Shown one piece after another: positions 47,704 to 58,292 of a stretch of DNA of 64,000 bases (positions are counted from its first letter, which is position 1; every line of letters begins with the position of its first letter). Source of the DNA: Allobosea sp. (GTDB lineage: Bacteria; Pseudomonadota; Alphaproteobacteria; Rhizobiales; Beijerinckiaceae); NCBI RefSeq assembly GCF_030695125.1, contig NZ_JAUYTP010000012.1, positions 1-64,000 on the forward strand, read 5' to 3'. The position numbers and the translations under genes are program-made. The notes below the pieces were generated by a model. The model saw only the letters and a list, made by a program, of their open reading frames with translations, did not search any database and was not told where the DNA came from.

Positions 47704-48534
47704 ATGCATGCATCGGCCTACGACAAGGCTTGCGTTTTTCGGGGCGCCTATCTTTCCGGTTGTGAAGCCACCCCTTTGACCGTCCTCGACGTCGGCTCCG
47801 CCACGGTCGATGGGCAAAGCCTGGCCAATCGTTCGGCGATGGCCAATCCGGACTGGCGGATGATCGGGCTCGATATCGAGCCGGGCCACAATGTCGATGT
47901 CGTCGTGGCCGACCCTTATGATTGGCGCGAGATCGCGAGCGGCTCGATCGATGTCGTGACCTGCTCGGAGGTGTTCGAGCACGCCGAATATTTCTGGATC
48001 ACGATCCTCGAGATCACCCGGGTGCTGAAGGGCAACGGTCTGGCTTTCATCACCTCGCCCGGCGGGGGGCCGCGCCACCGCTTCCCGGTCGATTGCTGGC
48101 GCTTCTACGACGATGCCTTTCCCGCACTCGCGCGTTATGCCGGGCTGAACCTGCTCGAAGCACAGGTCCAGTGGGTTCCCGCCTATCGCAAGGGAATCCA
48201 GTGGCGGGATTCGAGCGCCGTCATGCAAAAGCCCGTCCAGGACACCGAGGGTGCCTTCGACGACGCTCTGCGCCAGACGATCGGCAAGAGCCTGCGCGCC
48301 GCAAAGCCGGCCATCGAGGAGGTCTTGGCCGTCATGGGCCGCAACAGCGCGACGGACGTGGTCGGCGCGATCAGCGCGATCGGCCCCCAGACGGGGCTGA
48401 ACGCCTTCGCGGCGCGAGAGGCGGACCTGCTCGCTTCAGGAAGCACGCTGCTGAAAAAGACCCGGCTGGTGCTGCGGCAGATGCGCGAAATCAGGCGCAT
48501 CATCGTGACGCCGCTGAAGGACCTTCACCTCTAG
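47704..48534 (+). CDS. SAM-dependent methyltransferase
   Basis: A 276-aa class I methyltransferase. The AdoMet motif I is VLDVGSATVDGQS (with a later GLDIEPGHNVDVVVADPYDW), motif II is VVTCSEVFEHAEYFWI, and motif III follows as RVLKGNGLAFITSPGG. The ATG at 47704 is a choice: the frame is open to a TTG at 47659, which has no good ribosome-binding site. It ends in a four-base overlap with the convergent acyltransferase. Neighbours suggest a glycan target. Confidence 0.75.
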   Translation: MHASAYDKACVFRGAYLSGCEATPLTVLDVGSATVDGQSLANRSAMANPDWRMIGLDIEPGHNVDVVVADPYDWREIASGSIDVVTCSEVFEHAEYFWITILEITRVLKGNGLAFITSPGGGPRHRFPVDCWRFYDDAFPALARYAGLNLLEAQVQWVPAYRKGIQWRDSSAVMQKPVQDTEGAFDDALRQTIGKSLRAAKPAIEEVLAVMGRNSATDVVGAISAIGPQTGLNAFAAREADLLASGSTLLKKTRLVLRQMREIRRIIVTPLKDLHL

Positions 48535-49613
48535 CGACGGATCGCTGGATCCAGCGCAAGCGAGCTGGCGATCAGCCGCCGTTTGAGCCCCAGCGCCGGC
48601 TCCTCGACGAGGATCCAGGACAGATAGGCCACGACCAGCGTGACGGCGAGCCCGGGCCAGAACAGGGCGAAGGCGCCCCATTCCGGAAACAGCGCCTGGC
48701 CCGCCTGCTGCACCGGCCAGCCATAGAGATAGACGCCATAGGAGAGATCGGCCGGTGGCTCGGTGCTCCGTTGCGTCAAGGCGGGCGCAAGCGCCAGCAC
48801 CAGCACGCCCCAGGCCGTGACCAGATAGAGCGCAGGCTTGTAGAGCGGCGTCGGCGACAGCACGACGAGCCCGACCAGCGCGAGGGCCAGCCCCGGAAGC
48901 GAAACGGGAATCCGCGCGCGGAAGAGATAGATCAGCCCGCCGACGAGGAAGATCAGCGGCAAGCGCAGTGCCGTCTCGATGCGTTTGGGGCCGTCAGGGG
49001 CAACGATCTCGCGCAGAATCGTCGCTGCCAGCAGGGCGATCCCCAGCGCGAGCACCAGCCTGGGCCGCCCCTGCAGACCCAGCAAGCCCCCCAGCACCAC
49101 CCCGAGATAGCAAATCGTCTCGTATTTCAGGGTCCAGACCGTGCCCATCGGAAAGGGCAACGGATTGTCCTCGAAGACGCCCGGCAGCGCCGCCGCGCTC
49201 TTGAAGGTCGTCAGGGTGCCGGTGATGAAGCGGTGAAGCTGCGGATCGGCGAGATAGGCGCCGAGATCGAGCTGCGTCATCGCGGCGCCCAGGCCCAGCG
49301 AGACCAGCAGCGTCGCGGCGATCAGGCCCGGCGCAATCCGCAGGCTCCGTGCCAGCAGATAATCGCGCCAGCCGCGCCGGTCATAGCTCATCGTCACCAG
49401 GAATCCCGAGATCGCGAAGAAGCCGTTGACCGCATGTTCGCCCAGGGTGAAGCCGGTGGTCTGGGCCCAGGGCTCGTCCTCGACGCGACCCGTCGCGACG
49501 CTGAAGGCATGGGAGACCACCACCGCGAGCGCCAGGATCAGCCGCAGCAGGCCGAAATTGTTATGCGGGCGCGCCATCGCCTCGCCGACGCTGAGACCCG
49601 AAAACCCGTTCAC
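48531..49613 (-). CDS. Acyltransferase-3 family membrane protein
   Basis: A 360-aa integral membrane protein of the OafA/acyltransferase 3 type with about ten hydrophobic segments. The family motif is at the start: RPHNNFGLLRLILALAVVVS, then HAFSV (catalytic His region), NGFFAISGFLVTMSYDRRGW and RSLRIAPGLIA. It acylates surface polysaccharides such as O-antigen at the inner membrane. It overlaps the GT2 gene start by four bases, and its stop overlaps the convergent methyltransferase stop. Confidence 0.9.
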   Translation of the reverse strand: MNGFSGLSVGEAMARPHNNFGLLRLILALAVVVSHAFSVATGRVEDEPWAQTTGFTLGEHAVNGFFAISGFLVTMSYDRRGWRDYLLARSLRIAPGLIAATLLVSLGLGAAMTQLDLGAYLADPQLHRFITGTLTTFKSAAALPGVFEDNPLPFPMGTVWTLKYETICYLGVVLGGLLGLQGRPRLVLALGIALLAATILREIVAPDGPKRIETALRLPLIFLVGGLIYLFRARIPVSLPGLALALVGLVVLSPTPLYKPALYLVTAWGVLVLALAPALTQRSTEPPADLSYGVYLYGWPVQQAGQALFPEWGAFALFWPGLAVTLVVAYLSWILVEEPALGLKRRLIASSLALDPAIRR

Positions 49614-50494
49614 GCCGGTGCCTCCAGGCCCTCGCGTTGGGTGGCGCTCAGACCGCGCCGCCAGGCCAGCGCCCCGGCCGCGGAGCCGGCATGGGCGAAC
49701 ATCTTCTCACGCCTGAACAGCATCGCATATCCGGCCGCCTTGGCGAGGTTTTCGAGGATCCGGGTCAGGCCCGGCCGCGGCAGACCGTATTTGGCGGCGA
49801 CATAGGCTTCCGACCAGGCGAGGTGCCAGCGCGCCTTGAAGCGGCGCGCGGCCGAGGGGGCGGTCGAGCGTCCCCGGCCATGCCCGGCCTCGGCGCCATG
49901 GACATGAACGAGCGCATGGCCGGTATCGCGCAGGCGCCGGCAGAGATCGTCGTCCTCATAGAACAGGAAGATCGCCGGATCGAAGCCGCCCAGCGCCGCA
50001 AACACCTCGCGGCGGATCAGCAGGCAGGCTCCCGACAGGAAGGGCAGGCAGGCGTCGCCCTCGGGGATCGCCATCGCTCCGGCGCGGTTGAGATGGTCCG
50101 GTGAGAGCAGCGAGCGCGGCTGCAGGAAGACGCGGCCCGAGGGCTCGACGATGCGCGGCGCCAGAACAGCGGCATCAGGATAGCGCTCGGCCGCCTCAAG
50201 CAGCGCGATGACGGCGCCGGGCCGGATCGCAACATCGGGGTTGACGATCAGAACGAAAGGGGTGGCGCTGGCGGCGACGCCCCGGTTATTGGCGCGGCCA
50301 TAGCCTTCGTTGCGGCGGTTGACGAGAACGGTCGCGCCCTGCGTGCGGGCGATCTCGGCACTGTTGTCGCCGCTGGCGTTGTCGACCACGATCGCAGGCA
50401 CGCCCTCGGCAGCCAACGCGGCCAGGCAGGCCGGGAGCACCTCGGCACTGTCATAGGTCACGACGATGGCGGTGATCGGGCTGGCGGTGGACAT
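49610..50494 (-). CDS. Glycosyltransferase family 2 (rhamnosyltransferase-like)
   Basis: A 294-aa protein. The ATG at 50494 (MSTASPITAIVVTYDSAEVL) was chosen because it opens the Rossmann-like GT-A fold. Motifs are AIVVDNASGDNSAEIARTQG and NEGYGRANNRGVAASATPFV, followed by the DxD-like LIVNPDVAIRPGAV, and LSGACLLIRREVFAALGGFD. This is typical of GT2 enzymes that build rhamnan or O-antigen chains. It is followed by the acyltransferase with an overlap of four bases, forming a small surface-glycan unit. Confidence 0.9.
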   Translation of the reverse strand: MSTASPITAIVVTYDSAEVLPACLAALAAEGVPAIVVDNASGDNSAEIARTQGATVLVNRRNEGYGRANNRGVAASATPFVLIVNPDVAIRPGAVIALLEAAERYPDAAVLAPRIVEPSGRVFLQPRSLLSPDHLNRAGAMAIPEGDACLPFLSGACLLIRREVFAALGGFDPAIFLFYEDDDLCRRLRDTGHALVHVHGAEAGHGRGRSTAPSAARRFKARWHLAWSEAYVAAKYGLPRPGLTRILENLAKAAGYAMLFRREKMFAHAGSAAGALAWRRGLSATQREGLEAPA

Positions 50495-50537
50495 CGGCGC
50501 CTTGTGGCCGCGTTGGCCGATCTGACGCAAGCGAAAT

Positions 50538-50837
50538 TCAGGGCCGGGCCAGCGCCGCGACATCGCGTTGCACGGCAGCGCGCTCGGCGGCGTCGCAGGC
50601 GCGCGGCGCCTTGTAGGACTTCACGGCGAAAGCGGCGTTGGCCATGGTAAAACGCTGGCGCTCGGCGCGGGACAGCCGGGCCAGCACATGGCCGCGATCG
50701 ACCCTGACGCCGCAATCATAGGCGCGCGAGACCCGGGCGGCGGCGAATTCCGGCGTGCCGGGCACGGGTCCGGTCGTGGTGCAGGCGCAGAGGCCGAGCA
50801 GAAGCGGCCAGGCAAGACAGTGTTTCGGCAAAGCCAT
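50538..50837 (-). CDS. Small lipoprotein
   Basis: A 99-aa protein with a lipoprotein signal: MALPKHCLAWPLLLGLCACT, with the lipobox LGLCAC or LCAC near residue 18. The mature part has helical segments and two more Cys. No family recognised. Both this and the following small lipoprotein share a similar layout (conserved AER..AVxxD end), and may be a duplicated pair. Confidence 0.7.
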   Translation of the reverse strand: MALPKHCLAWPLLLGLCACTTTGPVPGTPEFAAARVSRAYDCGVRVDRGHVLARLSRAERQRFTMANAAFAVKSYKAPRACDAAERAAVQRDVAALARP

Positions 50838-50855
50838 CGCGGTCGAACGTGCGGC

Positions 50856-51227
50856 TCAGAACGCGCTGAAATCGCCGGCGCGAACCTGGGTCATCTTCTC
50901 GCGGACGGCCGCGCGCTCGTCGGGCGCGCAGGCCTGGGGCCTGATGCCCTGGTTGATCGTCTGCGCCTCGGACACGGTGACATAGGTCGAGCGGGCGCTG
51001 GCGAGCTGCTCGGGCGTCGCGCCGCGGGCCTGTTCGGCGGCGATGAAGCGCTCCAGCGTATTGGCGCGCGGCGCCCCGGCCCGGCAGGCGACCGAGCGCG
51101 AGACCAGGCTGGCGAGCTCAGCCGCGCGCGAGGCGCTGGGATTGGCCGGGCCGGAGACGCAAGCCGCAAGCGGCAGCGCGACAAGGCCGACGAGCGCGAG
51201 CGGCCGTGCGAGGAACGGGACGATCAT
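50856..51227 (-). CDS. Small lipoprotein
   Basis: A 123-aa protein starting MIVPFLARPLALVGLVALPL with lipobox LAAC at residues 20-23. The mature portion is helical, Ala/Arg-rich, with Cys residues near VACRAGAP and QACAPDERAAVREKM. Related in layout to the 99-aa neighbour, which also ends with a Cys-xx-xERAAV segment. It lies just downstream of aspS and may be transcribed with it. Function unknown. Confidence 0.7.
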   Translation of the reverse strand: MIVPFLARPLALVGLVALPLAACVSGPANPSASRAAELASLVSRSVACRAGAPRANTLERFIAAEQARGATPEQLASARSTYVTVSEAQTINQGIRPQACAPDERAAVREKMTQVRAGDFSAF

Positions 51228-51234
51228 GGCGATG

Positions 51235-53019
51235 TCAGCTATTCTTCTCGGGGGCGTTGATGCGCAGATGCGCCTCGCGCAGCTGCTTCGGCGAGGCCTC
51301 GGCCGGCGCACCCATCAGCAGATCGACCGCCTGCTGGTTCATCGGGAACAGCGCGACCTCACGCAGGTTGGTGGCGCCCGCGAGCAGCATGATGATCCGG
51401 TCGACGCCGGCCGCCATGCCGCCATGGGGCGGCGCGCCGTACTGGAAGGCGCGGTACATGCCGCCGAAGCGCTCGATCACCGTCTCCTCGCCATAGCCGG
51501 CGATCTCGAAGGCCTTCACCATCGCCTCGGGCTTGTGGTTGCGGATGCCGCCCGACGCCAGCTCGAAGCCGTTGCAGGCGATGTCGTACTGGAAGGCTTT
51601 CAGCGAGAGCGGATCTTCCTCGGTCAGCGCCTTCAGCCCGCCTTGCGGCATCGAGAAGGGGTTGTGCGAGAAGTCGACCTTCTTCTCGTCCTCGTTGTAC
51701 TCGAACATCGGGAAGTCGACGATCCAGGCGAAGGCAAACGCGTTCTCGTCGATCAACCCAAGCTCCTGGCCGACCTTGTTGCGGGCCGCTCCGGCGAATT
51801 TGTAGAACTTGTCGGGGTTGCCGGCGGCGAAGAAGCAGGCGTCGCCCGGCTGCAAGCCCATCTGGGCGATGATCGCAGCGACGCGCTCGGGCCCGATGTT
51901 GTTGGCGATCGGCCCCTGCCCTTCGCCATCTTCCTTGATCATCAGATAGCCGAGACCCGGCTGGCCCTCGCCTTGCGCCCATGAGTTCATCCGGTCGCAG
52001 AAGGCGCGCGAGCCGCCCTTGGGGCCGGGGATGGCCCAGACACGGTTCTTCTCGTCCTCGAGGATGCGCGCAAAGACCTTGAAGCCGGAGCCGCGGAAAT
52101 GCTCCGAGACGTCCTGCATCACCAGCGGGTTGCGCAGATCCGGCTTGTCGGAGCCGTATTTCGCGATCGCCTCGGCATAGGGGATGCGCGGCCAGGTCTT
52201 GGTGACGGACTTGCCGTTGCCGAACTCCTCGAAGATGCCGGAGATCACCGGCTCCATCGTGGCGAAGATGTCTTCCTGCTCGACGAAGCTCATCTCGACG
52301 TCGAGCTGGTAGAATTCGCCCGGCAGCCGGTCGGCGCGCGGGTCCTCGTCGCGGAAGCAGGGCGCGATCTGGAAATAGCGGTCGAAGCCCGCCATCATCA
52401 GGAGCTGCTTGTACTGCTGCGGCGCCTGCGGCAGCGCGTAGAACTTGCCGGGATGCAGGCGGCTCGGCACCAGGAAGTCGCGCGCGCCTTCCGGCGATGA
52501 AGCGGTCAGGATCGGGGTCTGGAATTCCGAGAAACCCGAGGCCTTCATGCGCGAGCGCATGGAGTCGATGACCTTGGTGCGCAGCATGATGTTGGCGTGC
52601 AGCTTCTCGCGGCGCAGATCGAGGAAGCGGTACTTCAGCCGGGTGTCCTCGGGGTATTCGAGATCGCCGAAGACCGGCATGGGCAGTTCGGCGGACGCGC
52701 CGAGAACCTCGATGCCGGTGGCAAAGACCTCGACGGCGCCGGTCGGCAGATTGGCGTTCTCCGTGCCGGCGAGGCGCGCCTTGACCTTGCCGTCGATGCG
52801 CACGACCCACTCCGAGCGCAGCGTCTCGGCCTCGGCGAAGGCCGGCGAATCCGGATCGATCACGACCTGCGTCATGCCGTAATGGTCGCGCAGGTCGATG
52901 AACAGCACGCCGCCATGGTCTCGAATGCGGTGGCACCAGCCGGAGAGCCGGACCTGGGAGCCGATGTCGCCCTCGCGAAGGGCGCCGCAGGTGTGGGAAC
53001 GATAGCGATGCAAGGTCAC
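51235..53019 (-). CDS. aspS: Aspartyl-tRNA synthetase
   Basis: A 594-aa bacterial-type AspRS that charges tRNA-Asp (and often tRNA-Asn) with aspartate in the cytoplasm. The GTG at 53019 gives [20 protein letters not shown], the expected N-terminus. The chain has an OB-fold anticodon domain ([20 protein letters not shown]), class II motif 2 [20 protein letters not shown], the GAD insert, and motif 3 [15 protein letters not shown]. Length fits the family. Most of the class II signature is clear. Confidence 0.97.
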   Translation of the reverse strand: MTLHRYRSHTCGALREGDIGSQVRLSGWCHRIRDHGGVLFIDLRDHYGMTQVVIDPDSPAFAEAETLRSEWVVRIDGKVKARLAGTENANLPTGAVEVFATGIEVLGASAELPMPVFGDLEYPEDTRLKYRFLDLRREKLHANIMLRTKVIDSMRSRMKASGFSEFQTPILTASSPEGARDFLVPSRLHPGKFYALPQAPQQYKQLLMMAGFDRYFQIAPCFRDEDPRADRLPGEFYQLDVEMSFVEQEDIFATMEPVISGIFEEFGNGKSVTKTWPRIPYAEAIAKYGSDKPDLRNPLVMQDVSEHFRGSGFKVFARILEDEKNRVWAIPGPKGGSRAFCDRMNSWAQGEGQPGLGYLMIKEDGEGQGPIANNIGPERVAAIIAQMGLQPGDACFFAAGNPDKFYKFAGAARNKVGQELGLIDENAFAFAWIVDFPMFEYNEDEKKVDFSHNPFSMPQGGLKALTEEDPLSLKAFQYDIACNGFELASGGIRNHKPEAMVKAFEIAGYGEETVIERFGGMYRAFQYGAPPHGGMAAGVDRIIMLLAGATNLREVALFPMNQQAVDLLMGAPAEASPKQLREAHLRINAPEKNS

Positions 53020-53173
53020 GGGACGGGTCTCTTCGGCTCGGCGAAAGGGCCGCGCAGAGCGGCCGATTGATCTGCGCGTAAGCACACGCGGGCGCGCGCC
53101 TTGTCAAGGATTCAGCCCGATTATGCTGGATGCGGACTCGACGGGGGGGCATCCGCTCCGGTAAGCCCGAAGC

Positions 53174-54313
53174 ATGAACCTGATCACGACCACTGCCGAC
53201 CTCGCCGACGCCTGCGCGCGCTTCGCCAGCCACCCTTTCGTCACGGTCGACACCGAGTTCCTGCGGGAGACGACCTATTATCCCAAGCTCTGCCTGATTC
53301 AGATTGCCTCGCCCGACGAGGCCGTGCTGGTCGATCCGCTGGCTGTTGATCTCGATCTCGCCCCGTTCTTCGGGCTGATGACCGACCAGGCCGTGGTCAA
53401 GGTCTTCCATGCCGCGCGGCAGGATCTCGAGATCGTCTGGATGCTCGGTCGGGTGCTGCCGACGCCGCTCTTCGACACGCAGGTGGCCGCCATGGTCTGC
53501 GGCTATGGCGACTCGGTCGGCTATGAGCAGCTCGCCAACGATCTCGCCAAGGCGCGCATCGACAAATCCTCGCGCTTCACCGACTGGTCGCGCCGGCCGC
53601 TCAACGAGGCGCAGCTGGTCTATGCCGAGGCCGACGTCACCCATCTGCGCGACATCTATCTGGCATTGAAGGCCGATCTCGAAGCGACCGGCCGCGAGGC
53701 CTGGGTCGCGGAGGAGATGGCGGTGCTGAACTCTCCCGGCACATACGAGGTCAAGCCGGAGAATGCCTGGCTGCGGCTCAAGGGCCGCATCCGCAAGCCG
53801 AAGGAACTCGCCGCGCTGATCGAACTCTGCGCCTGGCGGGAGCGCGAGGCGCAGCACCGCGACGTGCCCCGCCAGCGCGTTCTGAAGGACGATGCGCTGA
53901 TGGATATCGTCGCGCGCGCGCCGCGCTCGGTCGAGGCGCTGGCGGAACTGCGCTCCGTGCCCAACGGCTTCGAGCGCTCGCGGTCGGGCAGCGAGGTTCT
54001 GGCGGCGATCGAGCGCGGTCTGGCGCTCGACCCGAAGACCCTGCCCCGGCTGGAGCGCGAGCGCGGTCGCGGCGGCAATGGCGCCGTGCTCGACCTGTTG
54101 AAAGTGCTGTTGAAGGCTGTGGCCGAGGCCGAACGCGTCGCCCCCAAGATCATCGCCTCCTCCGACGATCTGGAGGCGATCGCCTCCGACGACGACGCCG
54201 ATGTCCCGGCCCTGCAGGGCTGGCGGCGGGAGGTTTTCGGCGACAAGGCCCTGGCGCTCAAGAGCGGCGAACTGGGCTTGCGCGTCGTGCGCGGCCGGGT
54301 CGTCGTCGGCTGA
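53174..54313 (+). CDS. rnd: Ribonuclease D
   Basis: A 379-aa 3'-5' exoribonuclease that trims tRNA and other small RNAs. DEDD exonuclease motifs are visible: [20 protein letters not shown] (Asp-Glu), [12 protein letters not shown] (Asp), and [13 protein letters not shown] with YxxxD. C-terminal HRDC-like helical domain from residue 210 or so ([18 protein letters not shown]). The start [20 protein letters not shown] is usual. It is transcribed divergently from aspS, and a terminator follows. Confidence 0.95.
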   Translation: MNLITTTADLADACARFASHPFVTVDTEFLRETTYYPKLCLIQIASPDEAVLVDPLAVDLDLAPFFGLMTDQAVVKVFHAARQDLEIVWMLGRVLPTPLFDTQVAAMVCGYGDSVGYEQLANDLAKARIDKSSRFTDWSRRPLNEAQLVYAEADVTHLRDIYLALKADLEATGREAWVAEEMAVLNSPGTYEVKPENAWLRLKGRIRKPKELAALIELCAWREREAQHRDVPRQRVLKDDALMDIVARAPRSVEALAELRSVPNGFERSRSGSEVLAAIERGLALDPKTLPRLERERGRGGNGAVLDLLKVLLKAVAEAERVAPKIIASSDDLEAIASDDDADVPALQGWRREVFGDKALALKSGELGLRVVRGRVVVG

Positions 54314-54320
54314 TGACCGA

Positions 54321-54344
54321 CGGGCGATCTCTCGCCCGCATTTT
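54321..54344 (+). terminator. Terminator after rnd
   Basis: Perfect stem CGGGCGA / TCGCCCG with a TCTC loop (54321-54338), followed by CATTTTC. It lies eight bases past the rnd stop in the gap to the convergent ppx gene. Confidence 0.75.
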
Positions 54345-55855
54345 CAGATCCGGGCGATCTCGTACTCGCGGCCGAGCAGTTTCGCGAGCTGCTTCAGGCG
54401 GCCGATGACGCGGTCGCTCGCCAGCGGGCCGAGATCGGCCGGAAGGCGAAGCACCAGCCGGCCGGCGACACAGGTCGCGGGCATCCGCGGCAAAAGCCCG
54501 GACATGCCGGCCGAGAGCAGATAGGCCACCCGGAAGATCGCGGCGAGCAGGATCGCCCGGTCGAGGATCGGCGGGGGCAGCAACGCGCGCAGCGCCAGCG
54601 CGGCCGGCGACGAGGACTTCAAGCCGGCATAGCGGTGGAAGATCGCCAGCGCCAGAAAGGCACGCCCGACATGGTCGATGCCGGTAAAATAGGCGTGGGC
54701 GATGACGTTCATGCTCTGCTCGCCGCGGTAATCGGGATGGGCGCGCCAGCCGATATCGGAGAGCAGGCAGACCGACTCGATCAGTCGCGGCGACGGCTCG
54801 TCCCCCGCCAGCCCGGCGGTCTCCAGGATGGCGCGGCTCCACGCGACCAGTTCGGCGGCATGGCGCGGATCGCGCGCCCGCAGGTGGTTGTAGTCGCGTG
54901 CCGCGCGCAGCAAAGGGTCGGCCGCGCGCTCCTGGGGCGAGAGCTGTTCATGCAGCAGGCCCTCGCGCACCCCTTGCGCCGAGATGATGACGGCGCGCGG
55001 CTTGCCGCGCTTGATCAACTCGTCGAGGACGAGTGCGCCATAGGCGAGCAAGGGGCGCCGGGCCGAGGAGACCGAGTCGATCGCCTCGAGCCCCGTCAGA
55101 TCGACCCGCTCGATCTGCTTGACGAAGTCGGCGATGTCCTTCGCCGGCAGCGTGTAGCCATGCATGACGTTGAGCGGATATTTCACCTGCCGCTGGTGCA
55201 GCGTCGCCAGCGCGCGCCAGGTGCCGCCCACGGCGTAGAAATCGCGCCCCTTCATCGCGGCGATCTGGGGCAGCTTGTCGAGTTCGTCCTTGACGATCCT
55301 GTCGGCGAGGCGAAGCGAATTCTTCGAGCGGTCGAGCAAGGCCAACCCACCGAGCGGGACGCTCGCGCCCTCGCCGACGCGCTCGCGCGACACCTCGATC
55401 AGCTCCAGGCTGCCGCCGCCGAGGTCGCCGACCACGCCGTCGGGTTGATCGAAGCCCGAGAGCACGCCCAGCCCCGACAGCATCGCCTCGCGGTCGCCCG
55501 AAATCACCTCGATGGGCTGTCCGATCGCCTCCTCGGCGCGGGCGATGAAGTCCGGCCCGTTGCTGGCGTAACGCGCGGCGGCGGTGGCGATGACGCGGAT
55601 CTCGCCGACGTTCATCGCCTCGCACAGGATGCGGAAGCGGATGAGCGCGGCGATGGCTTTTTCCATCGCGTCGGTCGCGAGCTGCCCGGTCGTAGCGACC
55701 TGGCGCCCGAGCCCGGCCATCTCCTTCTCGTTGAAGACCTGCGCCGGGGCGCGCGCCACCATCTCGTAAACCACGAGGCGCACCGAATTGGAGCCGATGT
55801 CGACGATGGCCAGCGTGCCGGCGCCGAGCCCGAGGCGGCCGGGGGCGTTCAACAC
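54344..55855 (-). CDS. ppx: Exopolyphosphatase / pppGpp phosphohydrolase family
   Basis: A 503-aa Ppx/GppA member that releases phosphate from polyphosphate. GTG 55855 starts VLNAPGRLGLGAGTLAIVDI, two bases after the ppk stop, so I chose it over an ATG further upstream (55921) that overlaps ppk by 65 bases. The actin-fold motifs are AIVDIGSNSVRLVVYEMVAR, GVVGDLGGGSLELIEV, and YAVGGTWRALATLHQ. The C-terminal part is an HD-type helical domain. It is paired with ppk in the same transcript, so synthesis and breakdown of polyphosphate are linked. Confidence 0.94.
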   Translation of the reverse strand: MLNAPGRLGLGAGTLAIVDIGSNSVRLVVYEMVARAPAQVFNEKEMAGLGRQVATTGQLATDAMEKAIAALIRFRILCEAMNVGEIRVIATAAARYASNGPDFIARAEEAIGQPIEVISGDREAMLSGLGVLSGFDQPDGVVGDLGGGSLELIEVSRERVGEGASVPLGGLALLDRSKNSLRLADRIVKDELDKLPQIAAMKGRDFYAVGGTWRALATLHQRQVKYPLNVMHGYTLPAKDIADFVKQIERVDLTGLEAIDSVSSARRPLLAYGALVLDELIKRGKPRAVIISAQGVREGLLHEQLSPQERAADPLLRAARDYNHLRARDPRHAAELVAWSRAILETAGLAGDEPSPRLIESVCLLSDIGWRAHPDYRGEQSMNVIAHAYFTGIDHVGRAFLALAIFHRYAGLKSSSPAALALRALLPPPILDRAILLAAIFRVAYLLSAGMSGLLPRMPATCVAGRLVLRLPADLGPLASDRVIGRLKQLAKLLGREYEIARI

Positions 55856-55856
55856 C

Positions 55857-58088
55857 TCATCCCTTGCGCGCCCCTCGGCGCGAGAGGGAGCGGGGGCTGG
55901 AATTGGAAAGAGATTTGCCACGTCCAGAAAGACTCGGGTTCGTCATGAAATACTTGTGCGCGTTGAACGACTCGTCGTTCGGCGCCGGGACAATGCGTCG
56001 GGAGCCGCCATCGGGCAAGATCGTCCAGCTCTGCTCGTTGTCGAGGAAGTTCGCCAGCATGATCTGCTCGAGCAGCTGCTGATGGACCGTCGGGTTCAGG
56101 ATGGGCGTCAGCGCCTCGACCCTTCGGTCGAGATTGCGCGGCATCAGGTCGGCCGACGAGATGTAGAGCTTGGCCTTGGCTGAAGGCAGGCCATGCCCCG
56201 CGCCGAAGGCGAAGATGCGGGTGTGTTCGAGGAAGCGCCCGACGATCGACTTGACCCGGATATTGTCCGACAGCCCGGGGACGCCGGGCCGCAGGCAGCA
56301 GATACCACGCACGACGAAATCGATCTCGACGCCGGCCTGGCTGGCGTCATAGAGCGCGTCGATGATGACGGGATCGACGAGCGAGTTGCACTTGCCCCAG
56401 ATCGCGCCCTTGCGACCCGCCTTCACATGGGCGATCTCCCCGGCGATGTCGTCGAGCAGGCGCTGCTTGAGGCCGACCGGCGAGACCGACATCTTCTCCA
56501 GCTCGGCCGGCTCGGCATAGCCTGTGATGAAGTTGAAGACGCGCGCGACATCCTGCGACATCACCGGGTCGGCGGTGAAGAAGGAGACGTCGGTGTAGAT
56601 GCGGGCCGTGATCGGGTGATAGTTGCCGGTCGCGATATGGCAGTAGGTGACGAGCTGCCCGGCCTCGCGCCGCACCACCAGCGACAGCTTGGCATGTGTC
56701 TTGAGCTCGATGAAGCCATAGACGACCTGCACGCCGGAGCGCTCCATCTCCTTGGCCCAGCGGATATTGGCCTCCTCGTCGAAGCGCGCCTTGAGCTCGA
56801 CCAGGGCGGTCACCGATTTTCCGGCCTCGGCGGCTTCCGTCAGCGCCTTGACGATCGGCGAGTTCGCCGAGGTGCGGTAGAGCGTCTGCTTGATTGCCAC
56901 GACATTAGGGTCGCGCGCCGCCTGCTCGAGAAACTGGACGACGACGTCGAAGCTCTCATAGGGGTGGTGGACGAGTAGGTCCTTCTGGCGGATCGCGGCG
57001 AAACAATCGCCGCCATGCTCGCGGATGCGCTCGGGGAAACGGGCGTTGTAGGGCTTGAACTTGAGGTCCGGCCGGTCGACGCCGACGAGCTGGGAGAGTT
57101 CGCTCAGCCCGATCATGCCGTCGATGGCGACGACCTCGTCCTCGTCGACCTTGAGCTCGCGCACGATCAGCTTGCGCAGATGGGCCGGCATGCCGCTGCT
57201 GATCTCCAGCCGGATGACGACGCCGAGCCGCCTCAACTTGAGCATCGTCTCGAAGACGCGAACCAGGTCCTCCGCCTCCTCCTCGATGTCGAGATCGGTG
57301 TCGCGGATGACCCGGAAGGAGCCGGTGCCCTTGACGTCGTAGCCGGGAAACAGCTTGGCGATGAACAGCGAGACCGCGTCTTCCAGCGTGATGAAGCGGC
57401 GCAGGCCCTCCCGCCCCAGATCCGGCAGCTCGATGAAGCGGTCCATCTTGATCGGCACGCGGATCAGCGCGTCGAGCTGGCGGCCATCGCTGACCCGCTC
57501 CAGCGCCAGCGCCAGGGTGAAGCCGAGATTGGGGATGAAGGGGAACGGATGCGCCGGGTCGATCGCCAGCGGCGTCAGCACCGGGAAGACGTAGTTCAGG
57601 AAGTAATCCTCGAGCCAGAGCCGCTCCGCCCCGCCGATATCGCCCGGCGCCAGCAGATGGATGCCCTCGTCATGCAGGTTGTGCTTGAGCTCGACCCAGC
57701 GCGCCTGCTGATCGTCGGTCAGCGCCGCGACGGCCTTGCCGAGTTCGGCGAGCTGCTCGGCCGGGGTCAGCCCGTCCTGGCTGCGCGTCACCACGCCGGC
57801 CTTGAGCTGCTCGCGCAGGCCCGACACCCGGACCATGAAGAATTCATCGAGATTGGCGGCCGAGATCGAGAGGAAGCGCAGTTGCTCCAGCAGGGGGTGG
57901 TTGCGGTTGGAGGCCTCCTCCATGACCCGCCGGTTGAACTGCAGCCAGGAGAGCTCGCGATTGATGAAGCGGGACGGCGAGGCCCGCAGGGCGAGGGCCT
58001 CTTCGGTGGCAGCGGCGGCAGGGGCGGCAGCGACGCTGGGTGGCGGGGGAATGCGCTTGGTTCTCGTTGCGGTCGCGGGCCTGGCCAC
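55857..58088 (-). CDS. ppk: Polyphosphate kinase 1
   Basis: A 743-aa enzyme that makes inorganic polyphosphate from ATP at the membrane or cytoplasm. The N-terminal domain has [20 protein letters not shown]. The catalytic part has [40 protein letters not shown] and [20 protein letters not shown] with the likely phospho-His, and later FIGEFLEHTR-like [15 protein letters not shown] and [21 protein letters not shown]-terminal Ala-rich extension (residues 1-35) is nonstandard. Ppx follows two bases downstream. Confidence 0.96.
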   Translation of the reverse strand: MARPATATRTKRIPPPPSVAAAPAAAATEEALALRASPSRFINRELSWLQFNRRVMEEASNRNHPLLEQLRFLSISAANLDEFFMVRVSGLREQLKAGVVTRSQDGLTPAEQLAELGKAVAALTDDQQARWVELKHNLHDEGIHLLAPGDIGGAERLWLEDYFLNYVFPVLTPLAIDPAHPFPFIPNLGFTLALALERVSDGRQLDALIRVPIKMDRFIELPDLGREGLRRFITLEDAVSLFIAKLFPGYDVKGTGSFRVIRDTDLDIEEEAEDLVRVFETMLKLRRLGVVIRLEISSGMPAHLRKLIVRELKVDEDEVVAIDGMIGLSELSQLVGVDRPDLKFKPYNARFPERIREHGGDCFAAIRQKDLLVHHPYESFDVVVQFLEQAARDPNVVAIKQTLYRTSANSPIVKALTEAAEAGKSVTALVELKARFDEEANIRWAKEMERSGVQVVYGFIELKTHAKLSLVVRREAGQLVTYCHIATGNYHPITARIYTDVSFFTADPVMSQDVARVFNFITGYAEPAELEKMSVSPVGLKQRLLDDIAGEIAHVKAGRKGAIWGKCNSLVDPVIIDALYDASQAGVEIDFVVRGICCLRPGVPGLSDNIRVKSIVGRFLEHTRIFAFGAGHGLPSAKAKLYISSADLMPRNLDRRVEALTPILNPTVHQQLLEQIMLANFLDNEQSWTILPDGGSRRIVPAPNDESFNAHKYFMTNPSLSGRGKSLSNSSPRSLSRRGARKG

Positions 58089-58292
58089 TGTGGTCTCCTT
58101 GCCGATCTCGAAACACTCTAGCGTGACGGGCGGATGGCGAACATGCTATTTCCGTCGCCGACCGCATCGGCGATCGCCCTGCGTCGAGTGGCCCCCTTGC
58201 ATGGACCACCGCGCTCCTGTTTCGTGATAGGAACGGGAGAGCCCTCCCCGGCGGCCACCACCAGAGCCGTTTCCATCCGTATCGAGGCCGTT

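Noticed and set aside
51359..53857. 832-aa minus-strand frame across aspS and rnd
   Set aside because: Shifted frame of aspS joined with antisense of rnd; both real genes are unambiguous.
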